Assembly: GCA_948472945.1 (NCBI GenBank)
Contig: CAOKVX010000001.1
Location: 186,001-250,000, forward strand
Length of the DNA: 64,000 bases
Source of the DNA: an uncultured Clostridia bacterium
Lineage (GTDB): Bacteria > Bacillota > Clostridia > Lachnospirales > Lachnospiraceae
Direction: 5' to 3'
Shown: positions 15,827 to 26,420 of the stretch, piece by piece
Position numbering within the stretch: the first letter of the stretch is position 1
Layout: the number at the start of each line of letters is the position of its first letter
Made by a program: the position numbers and the translations under genes
Notes under the pieces: model-generated
The model's database searches: none
What the model was told of the DNA's origin: nothing
What the model saw: the letters and a program-made list of their open reading frames with translations, nothing else

Positions 15827-18502
15827 ATGGGCAAACTTTTATTGATGGACGGACACAGTATTTTAAGCAGGGCGTTTTACGGAATACCTGAACTTACCAA
15901 CAGCAGAGGACTTCACACTAATGCGGTGTACGGATTTCTTAATATACTATTTAAAGTGATTGAGGAGGAAGAACCAGAGTATTTGACCGTTGCTTTTGAC
16001 GTAAAACATCCTACGTTCAGGCATGAGATGTACGCTGAATATAAGGGTACCAGAAAACCGATGCCGGCTGAACTGCATGAGCAGGTCCCGGTTCTTAAGA
16101 AGCTGCTTTGTGCAATGAATATAACCGTCGTTGAAAAACCGGGATTTGAGGCCGACGATTTGCTCGGAACAATCGCGGGAATAGCTGAGAAAAAGGGATG
16201 CGACGTTACGATAGTGTCCGGGGACAGGGACCTTTTGCAGTTGGTGACGGAAAAAATTACTTTGAGGATACCTAAGACAAAGGGCGGGAAAACTGTTGTG
16301 GAAGATTATACGCCCGAAAAGATAAGGGAAGTCTATCAATTAGAGCCTGCGCAGATAATAGATTTAAAAGGTCTTATGGGCGATTCCTCGGATAACATAC
16401 CGGGACTGCCGGGTGTCGGGGAGAAGACCGCAACAGCGCTTCTTGCCGTATACGGCACTGTCGAGGAGGTAATAGCGCATGCGGATGAGGTTAAACCTAA
16501 AAAGGCGCATGACGCGCTTATGAATTCTCCGGAGCTTGCTGTTATAAGCAAAGAGCTCGCGACGATAAAGACCGACGTTGAAATTGATTATGCATTAGAA
16601 AAAGCAACTTTTGATGAAATGTTTAACGATTCTTCATACGAATATGTAAAAGACCTCGAATTCAAGTCGATGCTTGCAAGGTTTGACAATGCCTGCGCAG
16701 GAGCCGGAGAAAGGAATACGGAGTATGAAGTATATAAGTCTTCGAATGATGTTAAGCGCGCATGTGTGGAGATTACGGAAGAAACAGCAGTTTCAGGTTA
16801 TATTGGAATGTATTTTTCGTGGAAAGACGGGGAAGTACATGACAGCTATGAAAGCGCTGTGCTTATGGTCTCGGTTGTGATTCCGGAAAGTGGGAAAGTA
16901 AAGATACTGACATCATATGGTGAAGGATTTGACGGCGATATAAAGAAAATGACCGAAAAAATAACAGAAAATAATTCAAATATCGTTATGTACGACGTAA
17001 AACACGCATTAAAATATCTAGGGATAAGGCATTCAGAAAATATTTGGGATATCGGTGTTGCGGCGTATCTTATCAATCCGTTAAAGGACAGCTATGAGCC
17101 TGATGATATAGCTAGAGATTTTCTTGGAATTACCATACCGTCGTACTCAGAGAAATTTGGAAAAGACAGCGTTATGTCATTAATTGAAAATAATGAGGAT
17201 GAGTATACGGAGTACGCGGCCCTTGTGTGCGGTATTCTTCCGGATGCAATGGACGAGGTCGAGAGGAAGCTAAAGGAATGGAATATGTACGGTCTATATA
17301 CTGACATAGAGATGCCTCTTGTGTACACGCTCAATAATATGGAGGTTGAGGGAATAGGCGCTGACAGGGATGCGCTGAAACAATATGGAGACAGTCTTAC
17401 ACAGAGAATAGATGAGCTTGAGAAAGAAATTTATGAATGCGCAGGCGAGAAGTTCAATATAAATTCACCAAAACAGCTCGGTGTAATATTGTTTGAGAAG
17501 CTTAAACTGCCGTTTGCAAAAAAAACTAAGACGGGCTATTCGACATCGGCTGACATACTTGACAAATTAAGGTTAGAAGACCCGATTGTGCCTGCTGTTT
17601 TGGAATATCGACAGCTCACAAAACTAAAGTCCACATATGCCGACGGGCTTGCCGTATATATAAGGAGCGACGGCAGGATTCACGGAACATTTAACCAGAC
17701 TATAACGGCGACGGGACGTATAAGCAGTACCGAGCCCAACCTGCAGAACATTCCTATAAGGATGGAACTTGGAAAGCAGATTAGAAAGGTATTTGTTCCG
17801 AAAGAGGGCTGTGTATTCCTTGACGCGGACTATTCACAGATAGAGTTAAGGGTGCTTGCGCATATGTCGGGTGATGACAGCCTTATACAGGCGTACAATG
17901 AGAATCAGGATATACACCGGATTACAGCGTCAAAGGTATTCCATGTGCCGGTTGAAGAAGTCACTGATGAACTTAGGAGGAACGCCAAAGCCGTTAATTT
18001 TGGAATTGTATACGGAATAAGTTCGTTTGGGCTTGGGCAGGACCTTAACATATCTAAAAAGGACGCGGAGGGTTATATCAAAAGATATTTTGAGACATAT
18101 CCAAAGATTAAGCAGTTTCTAGACAGTCTTGTTGAGGACGCAAAAAAGATGGGATACAGCGTGACGGAATTTGGCAGAAGAAGGCCTGTTCCGGAATTAT
18201 CCTCAAGCAATTTCATGCAGAGGTCGTTCGGAGAGAGAGTGGCGATGAATTCGCCGATACAGGGAACCGCGGCGGATATTATTAAGATTGCGATGATTAA
18301 TGTTGAGAAAAAGCTTGAAGAGAAAAATATGAGGACGAGAATTGTACTTCAGGTGCACGACGAACTTCTGCTAGAGGCTCCGGAGGATGAGATAGACGAA
18401 GCTAAAAAGCTGCTTGGCGAGGAGATGGTAAATGCCGTCAGCCTTTCGGTCAGCATGGATGTGAGCGTTGAGCAGGGCGGCGATTGGTATGAGGCAAAGT
18501 AG
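15827..18502 (+). CDS. polA: DNA polymerase I
   Basis: An 891-residue family A polymerase. The N-terminal 5'-3' exonuclease (about 1-290) has FEADDLLGT, SGDRDLLQL and GLMGDSSDNIPGLPGVGEKTA. The middle domain (about 310-490) lacks the DxE and YxxxD acidic residues of an active 3'-5' proofreading exonuclease. The polymerase domain shows motif A DADYSQIELRVLAHMSGD, motif B RRNAKAVNFGIVYGISSFG and motif C QVHDEL. It removes RNA primers and fills gaps in repair. The ATG follows GGGAGAAAAAAT. coaE follows 37 bases later on the same strand. Confidence 0.98.
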   Translation: MGKLLLMDGHSILSRAFYGIPELTNSRGLHTNAVYGFLNILFKVIEEEEPEYLTVAFDVKHPTFRHEMYAEYKGTRKPMPAELHEQVPVLKKLLCAMNITVVEKPGFEADDLLGTIAGIAEKKGCDVTIVSGDRDLLQLVTEKITLRIPKTKGGKTVVEDYTPEKIREVYQLEPAQIIDLKGLMGDSSDNIPGLPGVGEKTATALLAVYGTVEEVIAHADEVKPKKAHDALMNSPELAVISKELATIKTDVEIDYALEKATFDEMFNDSSYEYVKDLEFKSMLARFDNACAGAGERNTEYEVYKSSNDVKRACVEITEETAVSGYIGMYFSWKDGEVHDSYESAVLMVSVVIPESGKVKILTSYGEGFDGDIKKMTEKITENNSNIVMYDVKHALKYLGIRHSENIWDIGVAAYLINPLKDSYEPDDIARDFLGITIPSYSEKFGKDSVMSLIENNEDEYTEYAALVCGILPDAMDEVERKLKEWNMYGLYTDIEMPLVYTLNNMEVEGIGADRDALKQYGDSLTQRIDELEKEIYECAGEKFNINSPKQLGVILFEKLKLPFAKKTKTGYSTSADILDKLRLEDPIVPAVLEYRQLTKLKSTYADGLAVYIRSDGRIHGTFNQTITATGRISSTEPNLQNIPIRMELGKQIRKVFVPKEGCVFLDADYSQIELRVLAHMSGDDSLIQAYNENQDIHRITASKVFHVPVEEVTDELRRNAKAVNFGIVYGISSFGLGQDLNISKKDAEGYIKRYFETYPKIKQFLDSLVEDAKKMGYSVTEFGRRRPVPELSSSNFMQRSFGERVAMNSPIQGTAADIIKIAMINVEKKLEEKNMRTRIVLQVHDELLLEAPEDEIDEAKKLLGEEMVNAVSLSVSMDVSVEQGGDWYEAK

Positions 18503-18539
18503 TTTTGGTAAATAACTTAAAGGCGGATAGACGGATATT

Positions 18540-19139
18540 ATGAAGGTGATAGGAATAACCGGAGGAATCGGGAGCGGTAAAAGTACGGTTATGGATATAC
18601 TCGGAAAGACATACGGTGTAAAGCTTATTGTCGCAGACAGTCTAGGACATAAGTCTATGGAAAAGGGCTGCAAGACGTACTTTGAGATGGTAGGTGAGTT
18701 TGGAGCTCAGATTCTTGCGGATGACGGAGAAATTGACAGAAGAAAGCTGGCGGATGTATTATTTTGTGATGAGGCTAAATTACGAAAGCAAAACAGCATT
18801 ATCCACCCGTTTGTAAGGAATGAAATTGAGATTCGGTTAAATGAGTGGGAGGGCAGTGGAGAGAGGATTGCAGCGATAGAATCAGCTATTTTAGCTGAAG
18901 CCGGATGCGGTGAAAGGTGCGACGAGATATGGCTTGTCACGGCAGAAATTGAAGTCAGGATGGAGCGCCTCATTAAGTTAAGGGGTTATACAAGGGAAAT
19001 GGCCGAGAATTTTATTTGCAGGCAGAAATCGGATGAGGAGTATGGGAAAATCTGTGACAGAATTATATATAATAACGGCGATATGGAAAAACTTTATAAA
19101 CAATTGGGGAAAAGTATAGAGCATTTAATGTCGGTGTGA
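18540..19139 (+). CDS. coaE: Dephospho-CoA kinase
   Basis: A 199-residue P-loop kinase with IGITGGIGSGKST at the start, the substrate-lid segment DRRKLADVLF and the later IIHPFVRNEIE and VTAEIEVRMERLIKLRG. It catalyses the last step of coenzyme A synthesis, phosphorylating the ribose 3'-hydroxyl of dephospho-CoA. It follows polA closely, a frequent arrangement in Firmicutes. The upstream region has only AAAGGCGGATAG as ribosome site. Length fits the family. Confidence 0.96.
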   Translation: MKVIGITGGIGSGKSTVMDILGKTYGVKLIVADSLGHKSMEKGCKTYFEMVGEFGAQILADDGEIDRRKLADVLFCDEAKLRKQNSIIHPFVRNEIEIRLNEWEGSGERIAAIESAILAEAGCGERCDEIWLVTAEIEVRMERLIKLRGYTREMAENFICRQKSDEEYGKICDRIIYNNGDMEKLYKQLGKSIEHLMSV

Positions 19140-19187
19140 TAAACTGATATCGCACATTTTAGAAAAATCGTAGTGGAGGCAGTGCTG

Positions 19188-21266
19188 ATGCTTAAAAATA
19201 ATGCCGGATATGTATTTGGACTTGATATAGGAACGCGCAACATGGTCGGAACGGTCGGTTATAAAACTAAGGACGGCCGTTTTATTGTTGCAGCTCAGGT
19301 TACAAAAGAGCATAAGACGAGGGCTATGCTTGACGGACAGATACATGATATAGCTAAGGTGTCGGAGTCCATCAAAGAGATTAAGGAGGAGCTCGAAAAA
19401 TTGTTGTCGATGCCGTTGAAAGAGGTATGTATTGCGGCGGCCGGACGTGTTCTTAAAACGATAAGAAAGAAAGTGGATTATGAGTTTGGACAGGAGACGG
19501 TTGTAAATGACGAACATGTATACTCGCTCGATATGCTCGGAGTTGAGAAAGCTTATGAGCAGATTCGCGAAGAGACAAAATCAGACAGCAGCCAGTATTA
19601 CTGTGTGGGTTATTCAGTGGTACAGTATTATTTAAATGATTATGCAATATCAGTCCTCAATGACCATAAGGCTGTGAAAATAGGTGTAGAACTGATTGCG
19701 ACGTTCCTTCCGGACGAGGTTGTAGACGGTCTCTATGCGGCTGTCGAAAAGGCCTCTTTGAAAGTTTCTAACCTGACGCTCGAGCCGATAGCGGCAATCA
19801 ATGTGGCAATTCCTGAAAAATTCAGGCTGTTGAACATAGCTCTAGTAGACGTTGGCGCGGGAACTTCCGATATTTCGATAGCAAAGAGCGGAAGTATTCA
19901 GGCGTTTGGCATGATGCCGTACGCCGGGGATGAGATTACGGAGGTAATAGCTTCAAAATATCTTGTTGATTTTGCGACAGCCGAGAAGATAAAGAAACAG
20001 GCCGGAAAAAAAGAAATAAAATTCAAGGACATAATGGGCCTTAAACAGACAATAACATGTGACGAGCTAAAAGACGCCGTGGAGGACACTGTAGATTTTA
20101 TAACGAGGCAGGTTGCCGACAAGATAATAGAGTTAAACGGCGACAAGGCGGTAAGCGCAGTATTTGTCGTCGGAGGCGGCGGAAAGATTGAGGGATTTAC
20201 TGCAAAGCTTGCCTCATGCCTCGGAATTGCCGACGAGAGGGTTGCATTAAGAGGTCAGGAGGTGATGGCTGACATTGAATTTGAAAACGCTAATATTAAA
20301 AAGGACTCGCTTCTTGTAACGCCGATAGGCATATGCCTTAATTATTATGAGCAGAAAAATAATTTTATTCCGGTACTTATTAACGGGGAGCATATAAAAT
20401 TATATGACAACGACAAGGTGTGTGTGGTCGACGCTGCGCTGCAGCTAGGCCTTGCAAACGATTATCTGTTTCCAAAGCGCGGCGGGGAGCTTGTGTTCAC
20501 GGTAAACGGTGAGAAAAGGATGGTGCGCGGCAAACAGGGCGAGGCAGCCGTAATAAAGGTTAACGGCAGGGAGGCAAATTTAAATACCCCGATTGAGGCC
20601 AACGACAGGATAGATATCACCGAATCGACGGCCGGTGACAATGGATGCTGTGAGGTCAGGGAACTTCCTGAATATCTTGGGACGATTACATTTAATATAA
20701 ACGGAAAAGGCATAACATGTCCGAGGTTTGCGCATGTGAACGGCGAGATGGTTCCGGGAACATATAAAATCAGAAGCGGAGACGGAGTTGAGATTCTCAA
20801 TTATTACACGCTGAAGCAGGCTCTTGAGTTTATGGACCTACCGTATTACCGGGGCATAAAAGTAAATAATGAGCTGGCAGATGAAAAGACGGTTGTCTAT
20901 GAAAATTTTAAGATAGAGTATCATGAGGGAGATATATTGTCGGAATCGCTGTACTATGACGATGAGACTGAATCAGTTGAGGAATTTAATACTTTCAAAG
21001 ATTCAAATACTAATTATGATTCAGGTAAGTCGGATGCCGGCAAATCGGAGGAAACGGGAAAAAGAATATTTGTGATAGTAAACGGTCAGGCCGTTGCACT
21101 GTCGGGAAAGGATTCATACATATTTGTCGATATACTTGATTTTTACCCGTTTGATACGTCGGTTATGGGCGGACGAGACCTTATTATGACTGTTAATGAT
21201 GAAAAGGCTGAATTTTCCACTCCGGTAAGCGAGGGTGATATAATAGAAATGTATTGGGAGAAGTAG
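19188..21266 (+). CDS. FtsA/PilM-like actin-fold ATPase
   Basis: A 692-residue protein of the actin/HSP70 fold: phosphate 1 FGLDIGTRNMVGTVG, phosphate 2 LVDVGAGTSDISIAKSG and adenosine loop VFVVGGGGKIEGFTA. The middle holds an FtsA-like subdomain. The C-terminal third (about 400-692) carries repeated beta-grasp-like units with VFTVNGEKR, IVNGQAVALSG and similar strands, making it much longer than cell-division FtsA (about 420). GGAGG at 19175-19179 is eight bases before the ATG at 19188, so the upstream GTG at 19173 is rejected. Its position between coaE and a WalJ-type gene suggests a house role; it could help in division or envelope assembly, which is inference. Confidence 0.83.
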   Translation: MLKNNAGYVFGLDIGTRNMVGTVGYKTKDGRFIVAAQVTKEHKTRAMLDGQIHDIAKVSESIKEIKEELEKLLSMPLKEVCIAAAGRVLKTIRKKVDYEFGQETVVNDEHVYSLDMLGVEKAYEQIREETKSDSSQYYCVGYSVVQYYLNDYAISVLNDHKAVKIGVELIATFLPDEVVDGLYAAVEKASLKVSNLTLEPIAAINVAIPEKFRLLNIALVDVGAGTSDISIAKSGSIQAFGMMPYAGDEITEVIASKYLVDFATAEKIKKQAGKKEIKFKDIMGLKQTITCDELKDAVEDTVDFITRQVADKIIELNGDKAVSAVFVVGGGGKIEGFTAKLASCLGIADERVALRGQEVMADIEFENANIKKDSLLVTPIGICLNYYEQKNNFIPVLINGEHIKLYDNDKVCVVDAALQLGLANDYLFPKRGGELVFTVNGEKRMVRGKQGEAAVIKVNGREANLNTPIEANDRIDITESTAGDNGCCEVRELPEYLGTITFNINGKGITCPRFAHVNGEMVPGTYKIRSGDGVEILNYYTLKQALEFMDLPYYRGIKVNNELADEKTVVYENFKIEYHEGDILSESLYYDDETESVEEFNTFKDSNTNYDSGKSDAGKSEETGKRIFVIVNGQAVALSGKDSYIFVDILDFYPFDTSVMGGRDLIMTVNDEKAEFSTPVSEGDIIEMYWEK

Positions 21267-21284
21267 TGAAATGAGGAATGACAC

Positions 21285-22079
21285 ATGAGATTTTGCAGTT
21301 TTGCAAGCGGCAGCAGCGGTAATTGCGAGTATATAGGAAATGGAAAGACAAACATAATACTTGACGCGGGCATCAGCACAAAAAGAATTGTCAAGGGGCT
21401 GGAGGAAGTAAATGTAGAGCCGGAAAGCATTGACGGGATTATAATTACACATGAGCATTCAGACCATATAAAAGGGCTTACGGTATACGAGAGTAAATAT
21501 AATATACCGCTTTATGCAACCGAGGATACGCTCAAGGCGATTGAGAGATATGACAAGGACAACAGAATAGATACGTCGCTCTTTCATCCCGTGAAGCCCG
21601 ACAGGGAGTTTATTATTGGCAATATGAGCGTTAAGCCGTTCTCGACGTCGCATGACGCCAGAGATTCCGTTTGCTATACTATAAGCGACGGAGATGTCAA
21701 GATAGGTATGGCGACTGACTTAGGAATGTATGATAATTACGTGTTAACTAATCTTATGGAATCTGATTTACTGTTCATAGAGGCAAATTACGACGTTGCG
21801 ATGCTGCAGGCGGGAAAATATCCGTTCAGCCTTAAAAAACGCATATTGAGCCAATATGGACATCTGTCAAACGATATGAGCGCAAAGCTTATACTGCAGC
21901 TTCTGGGCAGGAAAGTAAAACACGTGTTTCTTGCGCATCTTAGCAAGGAGAACAATTATCCTGAGTTGGCGTACGAGTCGGTTAAGTACGACCTTGAGAG
22001 GGAGTACGGCAACATTTCGATGTTTGACATAAGAACTGCCGATAGGGACAATCCTTCGTGCTGTGTTACAGTTAACTGA
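21285..22079 (+). CDS. MBL-fold metallo-hydrolase, WalJ/YycJ-like
   Basis: A 264-residue metallo-beta-lactamase-fold protein with FASGSSGNCEYIG at the start and the metal motif THEHSDHIKG near residue 55, then SHDARDSVCYTI, MATDLGM and FLAHLSKENN. The opening SGSSGN segment and length match WalJ/YycJ proteins, which in Bacillus are linked to cell-wall and DNA-replication control. It follows the FtsA-like gene by 18 bases and the ACT gene comes 68 bases later, so these are probably one transcript. Substrate unknown. Confidence 0.9.
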   Translation: MRFCSFASGSSGNCEYIGNGKTNIILDAGISTKRIVKGLEEVNVEPESIDGIIITHEHSDHIKGLTVYESKYNIPLYATEDTLKAIERYDKDNRIDTSLFHPVKPDREFIIGNMSVKPFSTSHDARDSVCYTISDGDVKIGMATDLGMYDNYVLTNLMESDLLFIEANYDVAMLQAGKYPFSLKKRILSQYGHLSNDMSAKLILQLLGRKVKHVFLAHLSKENNYPELAYESVKYDLEREYGNISMFDIRTADRDNPSCCVTVN

Positions 22080-22147
22080 TGGAATAATTGAGGGAAACAT
22101 TTTGAAACTGATTTCATTTGCAAATTGAAAGGAGATTTAAATATATT

Positions 22148-22420
22148 ATGAAAAAGACGATTATAACTGTAGTTGGAAAGGACAGTGTCGGAATTATTGC
22201 TAAGGTTTGTACATATCTTGCCGAAAATAAGGTAAATGTACTTGATATATCCCAGACAATAACCGGCGGTTTTTTTAATATGATGATGATAGCCGATTTG
22301 AGCGAGAGCCGGAAAGAATTTATGGACATTTCTGACGACCTCACGGAACTTGGCGAGTCAATCGGCTGTGTAATCAAGATGCAGCGTGAGGAAATATTTG
22401 CAAAAATGCACAGATTATAA
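22148..22420 (+). CDS. ACT-domain protein (UPF0237)
   Basis: A 90-residue protein that is essentially one ACT domain: TIITVVGKDSVGIIAKVCTYLAENKVNVLDISQTI. GAAAGGAG lies about 12 bases before the ATG at 22148, and an upstream in-frame ATG at 22118 has no ribosome site. ACT domains bind amino acids or other small ligands and regulate partner proteins. The next gene encodes the UPF0210 protein, and this pair is a conserved neighbourhood in Firmicutes. What it senses is not known. Confidence 0.93.
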   Translation: MKKTIITVVGKDSVGIIAKVCTYLAENKVNVLDISQTITGGFFNMMMIADLSESRKEFMDISDDLTELGESIGCVIKMQREEIFAKMHRL

Positions 22421-22483
22421 ACGGATATGATAATTCGTCTGCTTGAAGTCAAATATTAAAAAGAAAGGATAAAAGTAACAATT

Positions 22484-23848
22484 ATGGTAAATATACATGA
22501 GGTATTAGAGACCAATGAGATGATTGAGAAAGAAAATCTTGATGTAAGGACGATAACTCTTGGTATTAGTTTGCTCGATTGTGCAGATAATAACCTTGAC
22601 AGGCTCAATGAAAAAATATACGAGAAGATTACCACAAAGGCTGCTAAGCTTGTCGAGACAGGAAAAGACATAGAAAAGGAATTCGGGATACCTATAGTCA
22701 ATAAAAGGATTTCGGTAACCCCGGTATCGCTTGTCGGGGCGTCGGCCTGTAAAACTTCTGATGATTTTGTTACAATCGCAAAGACGCTTGACGAGGCGGC
22801 AAAAAAAGTCGGCGTTAATTTTATAGGCGGATATTCTGCGCTTGTCTCAAAGGGCATGACAAAGGCTGACGAGAATCTCATCCGCTCAATTCCGAAAGCC
22901 CTATCGGAGACTGAGATGGTGTGTAGTTCAGTAAATCTTGGCTCGACTAAGACAGGACTTGATATGGACGCGATACGTCTAATGGGCGAGGTCGTGCACG
23001 AAACGGCGGAGTTTACAAAGGACAGGGATTCTATTGGCTGCGCAAAGCTGGTCGTATTCTGCAATGCGCCTGACGACAATCCGTTTATGGCCGGAGCATT
23101 TCACGGCGTTACCGAGGCCGACGCGATAATAAACGTAGGAGTAAGCGGGCCGGGCGTGGTCAAGAGGGCGCTTGAGAAGATTCACGGCGAGGACTTTGAG
23201 GTTCTCTGCGAGACGATAAAAAAGACCGCGTTCAAAATAACAAGGGTTGGGCAGCTTGTCGCAAAGGAAGCGTCGGAAAGGCTTGGAATACCGTTTGGAA
23301 TTATAGATTTGTCCCTTGCCCCAACGCCCGCAGTAGGCGACAGTATTGCTGACATATTTGAGGAGATGGGACTTGAGAGAGCCGGGGCGCCGGGAACAAC
23401 GGCGGCGCTTGCGCTGCTCAACGACCAGGTTAAGAAAGGCGGCGTCATGGCTTCGTCGTATGTCGGTGGATTAAGCGGCGCGTTTATTCCGGTGAGCGAG
23501 GACCAGGGTATGATTAGGGCTGTAAATGACGGGGCGCTTACTTTGGAGAAACTGGAGGCTATGACATGCGTCTGTTCGGTAGGACTTGACATGGTAGCCG
23601 TTCCGGGCGATACGAAGCCTTCGACAATAGCGGGTATTATTGCGGATGAAATGGCGATAGGAATGGTAAACCAGAAGACAACCGCGGTTAGAATTATTCC
23701 GGTTATCGGAAAGAGCGTAGGCGACACAGTAGAATTTGGAGGACTTTTGGGATATGCGCCGGTGATGAATGTTAATAAATTTGGATGTGAGGGATTTATC
23801 AACAGAAAGGGCCGTATTCCGGCGCCTATTCACAGCTTTAAAAATTAG
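22484..23848 (+). CDS. UPF0210 (DUF711, PFL-like fold) protein
   Basis: A 454-residue protein with [31 protein letters not shown] at the start, [32 protein letters not shown], and [12 protein letters not shown] in the middle, ending [12 protein letters not shown]. This matches the UPF0210 family, which is related in fold to the glycyl-radical/PFL barrel but lacks a glycyl radical site. The AAAGAAAGGAT site precedes the start. Paired with the ACT protein just upstream, which probably regulates it. No reaction is established. Confidence 0.94.
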   Translation: MVNIHEVLETNEMIEKENLDVRTITLGISLLDCADNNLDRLNEKIYEKITTKAAKLVETGKDIEKEFGIPIVNKRISVTPVSLVGASACKTSDDFVTIAKTLDEAAKKVGVNFIGGYSALVSKGMTKADENLIRSIPKALSETEMVCSSVNLGSTKTGLDMDAIRLMGEVVHETAEFTKDRDSIGCAKLVVFCNAPDDNPFMAGAFHGVTEADAIINVGVSGPGVVKRALEKIHGEDFEVLCETIKKTAFKITRVGQLVAKEASERLGIPFGIIDLSLAPTPAVGDSIADIFEEMGLERAGAPGTTAALALLNDQVKKGGVMASSYVGGLSGAFIPVSEDQGMIRAVNDGALTLEKLEAMTCVCSVGLDMVAVPGDTKPSTIAGIIADEMAIGMVNQKTTAVRIIPVIGKSVGDTVEFGGLLGYAPVMNVNKFGCEGFINRKGRIPAPIHSFKN

Positions 23849-23910
23849 AATTATTCCAATTACTCAATATAAATACGCTCAATGTAAAATATAAGGAGAT
23901 GTTATTAATT

Positions 23911-25350
23911 ATGGTTTTAGATTATTTCAGGGAGATTAGCAGTATTCCGAGAGGTTCGCGTTATAATACAAAAATAAGCAATTATCTTGTGGAGTTTGCA
24001 AAGGAACATGGGTTTGATTACGTGCAGGATGAGGCTGAAAATGTAGTGATATATAAGCCGGCCTCCAAAGGTTATGAGAGCTGTCCGCCGCTGATTATGC
24101 AAGGTCATATGGATATGGTATGCGAGAAAGTGAGCGAGGACGCGCACGATTTTCAAAACGACGGCATTAAACTTATTACTAAGGATAATTATATAACCGC
24201 TGATGGAACTACGCTCGGAGCAGACGACGGAATTGCAGTTGCATATATGCTTGAATTTCTGGCTGATGAAAATCTTATATGTCCGCCCCTTGAGATGGTA
24301 TTTACAACCGACGAAGAAATAGGAATGATTGGGGCGATGAGTTTTGACGCCGGAACACTTCGGGGAAAACATATGATTAATCTTGACACTGAGGATGAAC
24401 AGGGATTCATAGCCGCATGTGCCGGGGGAGCTACAGCCAGAACCGACATACCTGTAAGAAAGGTGTCAAGGGAGGGAGTACAGCTTGTTATTGATATTGC
24501 CGGATTAAAGGGCGGACACTCGGGCGTTGACATTGATAAAAACCGTTCTAACGCCGTACTTCTTCTGGGAAGGATGTTGGCGTACCTGCCTGAGGAATAT
24601 TTCGGAGTTATAGATATTTGCGGAGGAAACAGAGACAATGTGATACCAAATGAGGCGTCCGCAAAGCTCGTTGTTGACGCTGACAGACTAGAGGAACTTT
24701 CTGAAATATGCAGCGAGGCGGCGGTAATTTTGTCAGATGAGCTCACTGCCGCAGAGCCGGGACTGGAGATTAGTATTACGGAGGATTCGGCTGAAACTGT
24801 GAAGTCTTATGATGCGCTTGACAGCGACAGTTATGCAAAATTATTTTATTACCTAACCTACGTGCCGAACGGTATTCAGGTTATGAGCTCCTCAATTCAG
24901 GGAATGGTGGAGAGCTCGCAGAATCTTGGTATTTTGAAAATAGAGGACGGCTATTTAAAGATTTCGGTTTCAATGAGAAGCCAAAAGATTACCTACAAGG
25001 AGTATATGACAAAGAAGCTGGAGGGAATGGCATCTATGCTTGACGCTGTATTTGAGGTGTCGGGGGATTATCCGGGATATGACATGGCTGTTGAATCGCA
25101 GTTTCGCGATATGATGTGTGATGTATATGAGGATTCATTTGGCAGAAAACCGGAAATTTCGTCTATACACGCAGGCCTTGAGATAGGAGTATTTGCCTCA
25201 AAAATACCCGGACTTGACATTATAGCCATAGGACCTGATACTCTTGATATACACACTGTTGACGAGAGGGTAGATATAGAGTCGATTCACAGGGTTGAAA
25301 AGTTTTTGAGGAGCGCTCTGAAAACCTTTGCGGAAAATACCGTAAAATAA
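23911..25350 (+). CDS. pepD: Cytosol non-specific dipeptidase (aminoacyl-histidine dipeptidase)
   Basis: A 479-residue M20-family peptidase. The metal-binding motifs are MQGHMDMVCEK, TTLGADDGIAVAYML, TTDEEIGMIGA and the lid segment LKGGHSGVDI, with IHAGLEIGVF near the end. PepD cleaves dipeptides such as carnosine-type Xaa-His in the cytoplasm. The AAGGAG at 23893-23898 is 12 bases before ATG 23911; the nearer ATG at 23899 touches the site and is not usable. Length fits the family (about 480). Confidence 0.95.
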   Translation: MVLDYFREISSIPRGSRYNTKISNYLVEFAKEHGFDYVQDEAENVVIYKPASKGYESCPPLIMQGHMDMVCEKVSEDAHDFQNDGIKLITKDNYITADGTTLGADDGIAVAYMLEFLADENLICPPLEMVFTTDEEIGMIGAMSFDAGTLRGKHMINLDTEDEQGFIAACAGGATARTDIPVRKVSREGVQLVIDIAGLKGGHSGVDIDKNRSNAVLLLGRMLAYLPEEYFGVIDICGGNRDNVIPNEASAKLVVDADRLEELSEICSEAAVILSDELTAAEPGLEISITEDSAETVKSYDALDSDSYAKLFYYLTYVPNGIQVMSSSIQGMVESSQNLGILKIEDGYLKISVSMRSQKITYKEYMTKKLEGMASMLDAVFEVSGDYPGYDMAVESQFRDMMCDVYEDSFGRKPEISSIHAGLEIGVFASKIPGLDIIAIGPDTLDIHTVDERVDIESIHRVEKFLRSALKTFAENTVK

Positions 25351-25375
25351 TTTTATATTCAAAATCAACTCGAAC

Positions 25376-26257
25376 TCAATATTCAAACTCAAAAGCAGCC
25401 CTGTCGCTTACGAATTCGCACAACACATATCCCTTATATGAAAAGCGGTAGTACGCCGCACAGGATGCGCTCTCATGTATAGTACGGCACATGCTGCCGT
25501 TAATCGGAGCAGACAGGGCCTGCGGGTTCTTTTTCATCAATCTTGCCGTAAGCATGTAATTACCCTGTTTTACGGTGACATAATCTTTTCCGAGCCGGTA
25601 TATGCGTGCACCCAGATATGTGGCTATACGGTGTTCTTTTCCATCTATCATTACAATGCCTATAATTCCTTTGAAATGAAATCCACACATAGGTATGTCC
25701 GCAACGGAAAGCATAAGTGAGTTGTCCTCAAAAGAACACTGTGTCCAGATATAATGTTTTGGGAAAGAATACCCTCTGTCTCCTTCAATGTAACCTACAC
25801 CGCCGTTAAAATCGTACCTGACTCCGTTAACCGTTATCTGTCCGTCAATTCTGTGAACCATGCTGTAAACGCTGTGCCTGCACTGCATAAATGGGACGGC
25901 CGAAAAAGGGCCCATTATGTCATACCGTATTGGCGTGAGATATTTAAAACGAACGGAGCCTTTAAGTTCAATACTATTTTTCTTATCTTTGAAATCAAGC
26001 AAAATACCTTTGCATGAGAAAATAGATTTGGCAAGTTTAATATACAGTTTTCTTTTGTCATATTTTAACTCGCGAAACGGTATGTTTAAGGTTAAGGCTG
26101 TATCGTCGGTTATAACCTGAAGAGACGCGGTCTTTTTGCCGCTGCAGGAATGATATGCCGGAATAAATGCAACCGTCTTGTCATCGCTGCAGCATTTAAA
26201 ATACCAGCCTTTAAAGTATTTATTATTAAATAAATTAAAATTATTATTTTTTTTCAT
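25376..26257 (-). CDS. Tocopherol cyclase family protein
   Basis: A 293-residue protein starting MKKNNNFNLF with NKYFKGWYFKCCSDDKTVAFIPAYH, the N-terminal signature of the family, then GPFSAVPFMQCRHSVYSMVHRIDG and GGVGYIEGDRGYSFPKHYIWTQCSF. GGGGGA lies eight bases before the ATG at 26257; an upstream ATG is less likely. Plant members cyclise tocopherol precursors, but bacteria of this type do not make tocopherol, so the true substrate here is unknown. It is convergent with pepD, with only 25 bases between the stop codons and no clear terminator. Confidence 0.88.
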   Translation of the reverse strand: MKKNNNFNLFNNKYFKGWYFKCCSDDKTVAFIPAYHSCSGKKTASLQVITDDTALTLNIPFRELKYDKRKLYIKLAKSIFSCKGILLDFKDKKNSIELKGSVRFKYLTPIRYDIMGPFSAVPFMQCRHSVYSMVHRIDGQITVNGVRYDFNGGVGYIEGDRGYSFPKHYIWTQCSFEDNSLMLSVADIPMCGFHFKGIIGIVMIDGKEHRIATYLGARIYRLGKDYVTVKQGNYMLTARLMKKNPQALSAPINGSMCRTIHESASCAAYYRFSYKGYVLCEFVSDRAAFEFEY

Positions 26258-26420
26258 TATAATTTCCCCCTGATGGCTGTTAACCAAACTTACTAAGAAG
26301 AGGTTAAGGCATGCCCTAGTTTACAGTAATTATAATGCGTAATTTTCCACAAAATATACAAATACATCCGGCCTGCATATGATGATTATATATTTATAAT
26401 AGCGTTAAAGGAGAGTATTT

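Noticed and set aside
16750-17250. Active 3'-5' proofreading domain in DNA polymerase I
   Set aside because: The DxE and YxxxD acidic residues are missing at the expected places, so it is taken as degenerate.
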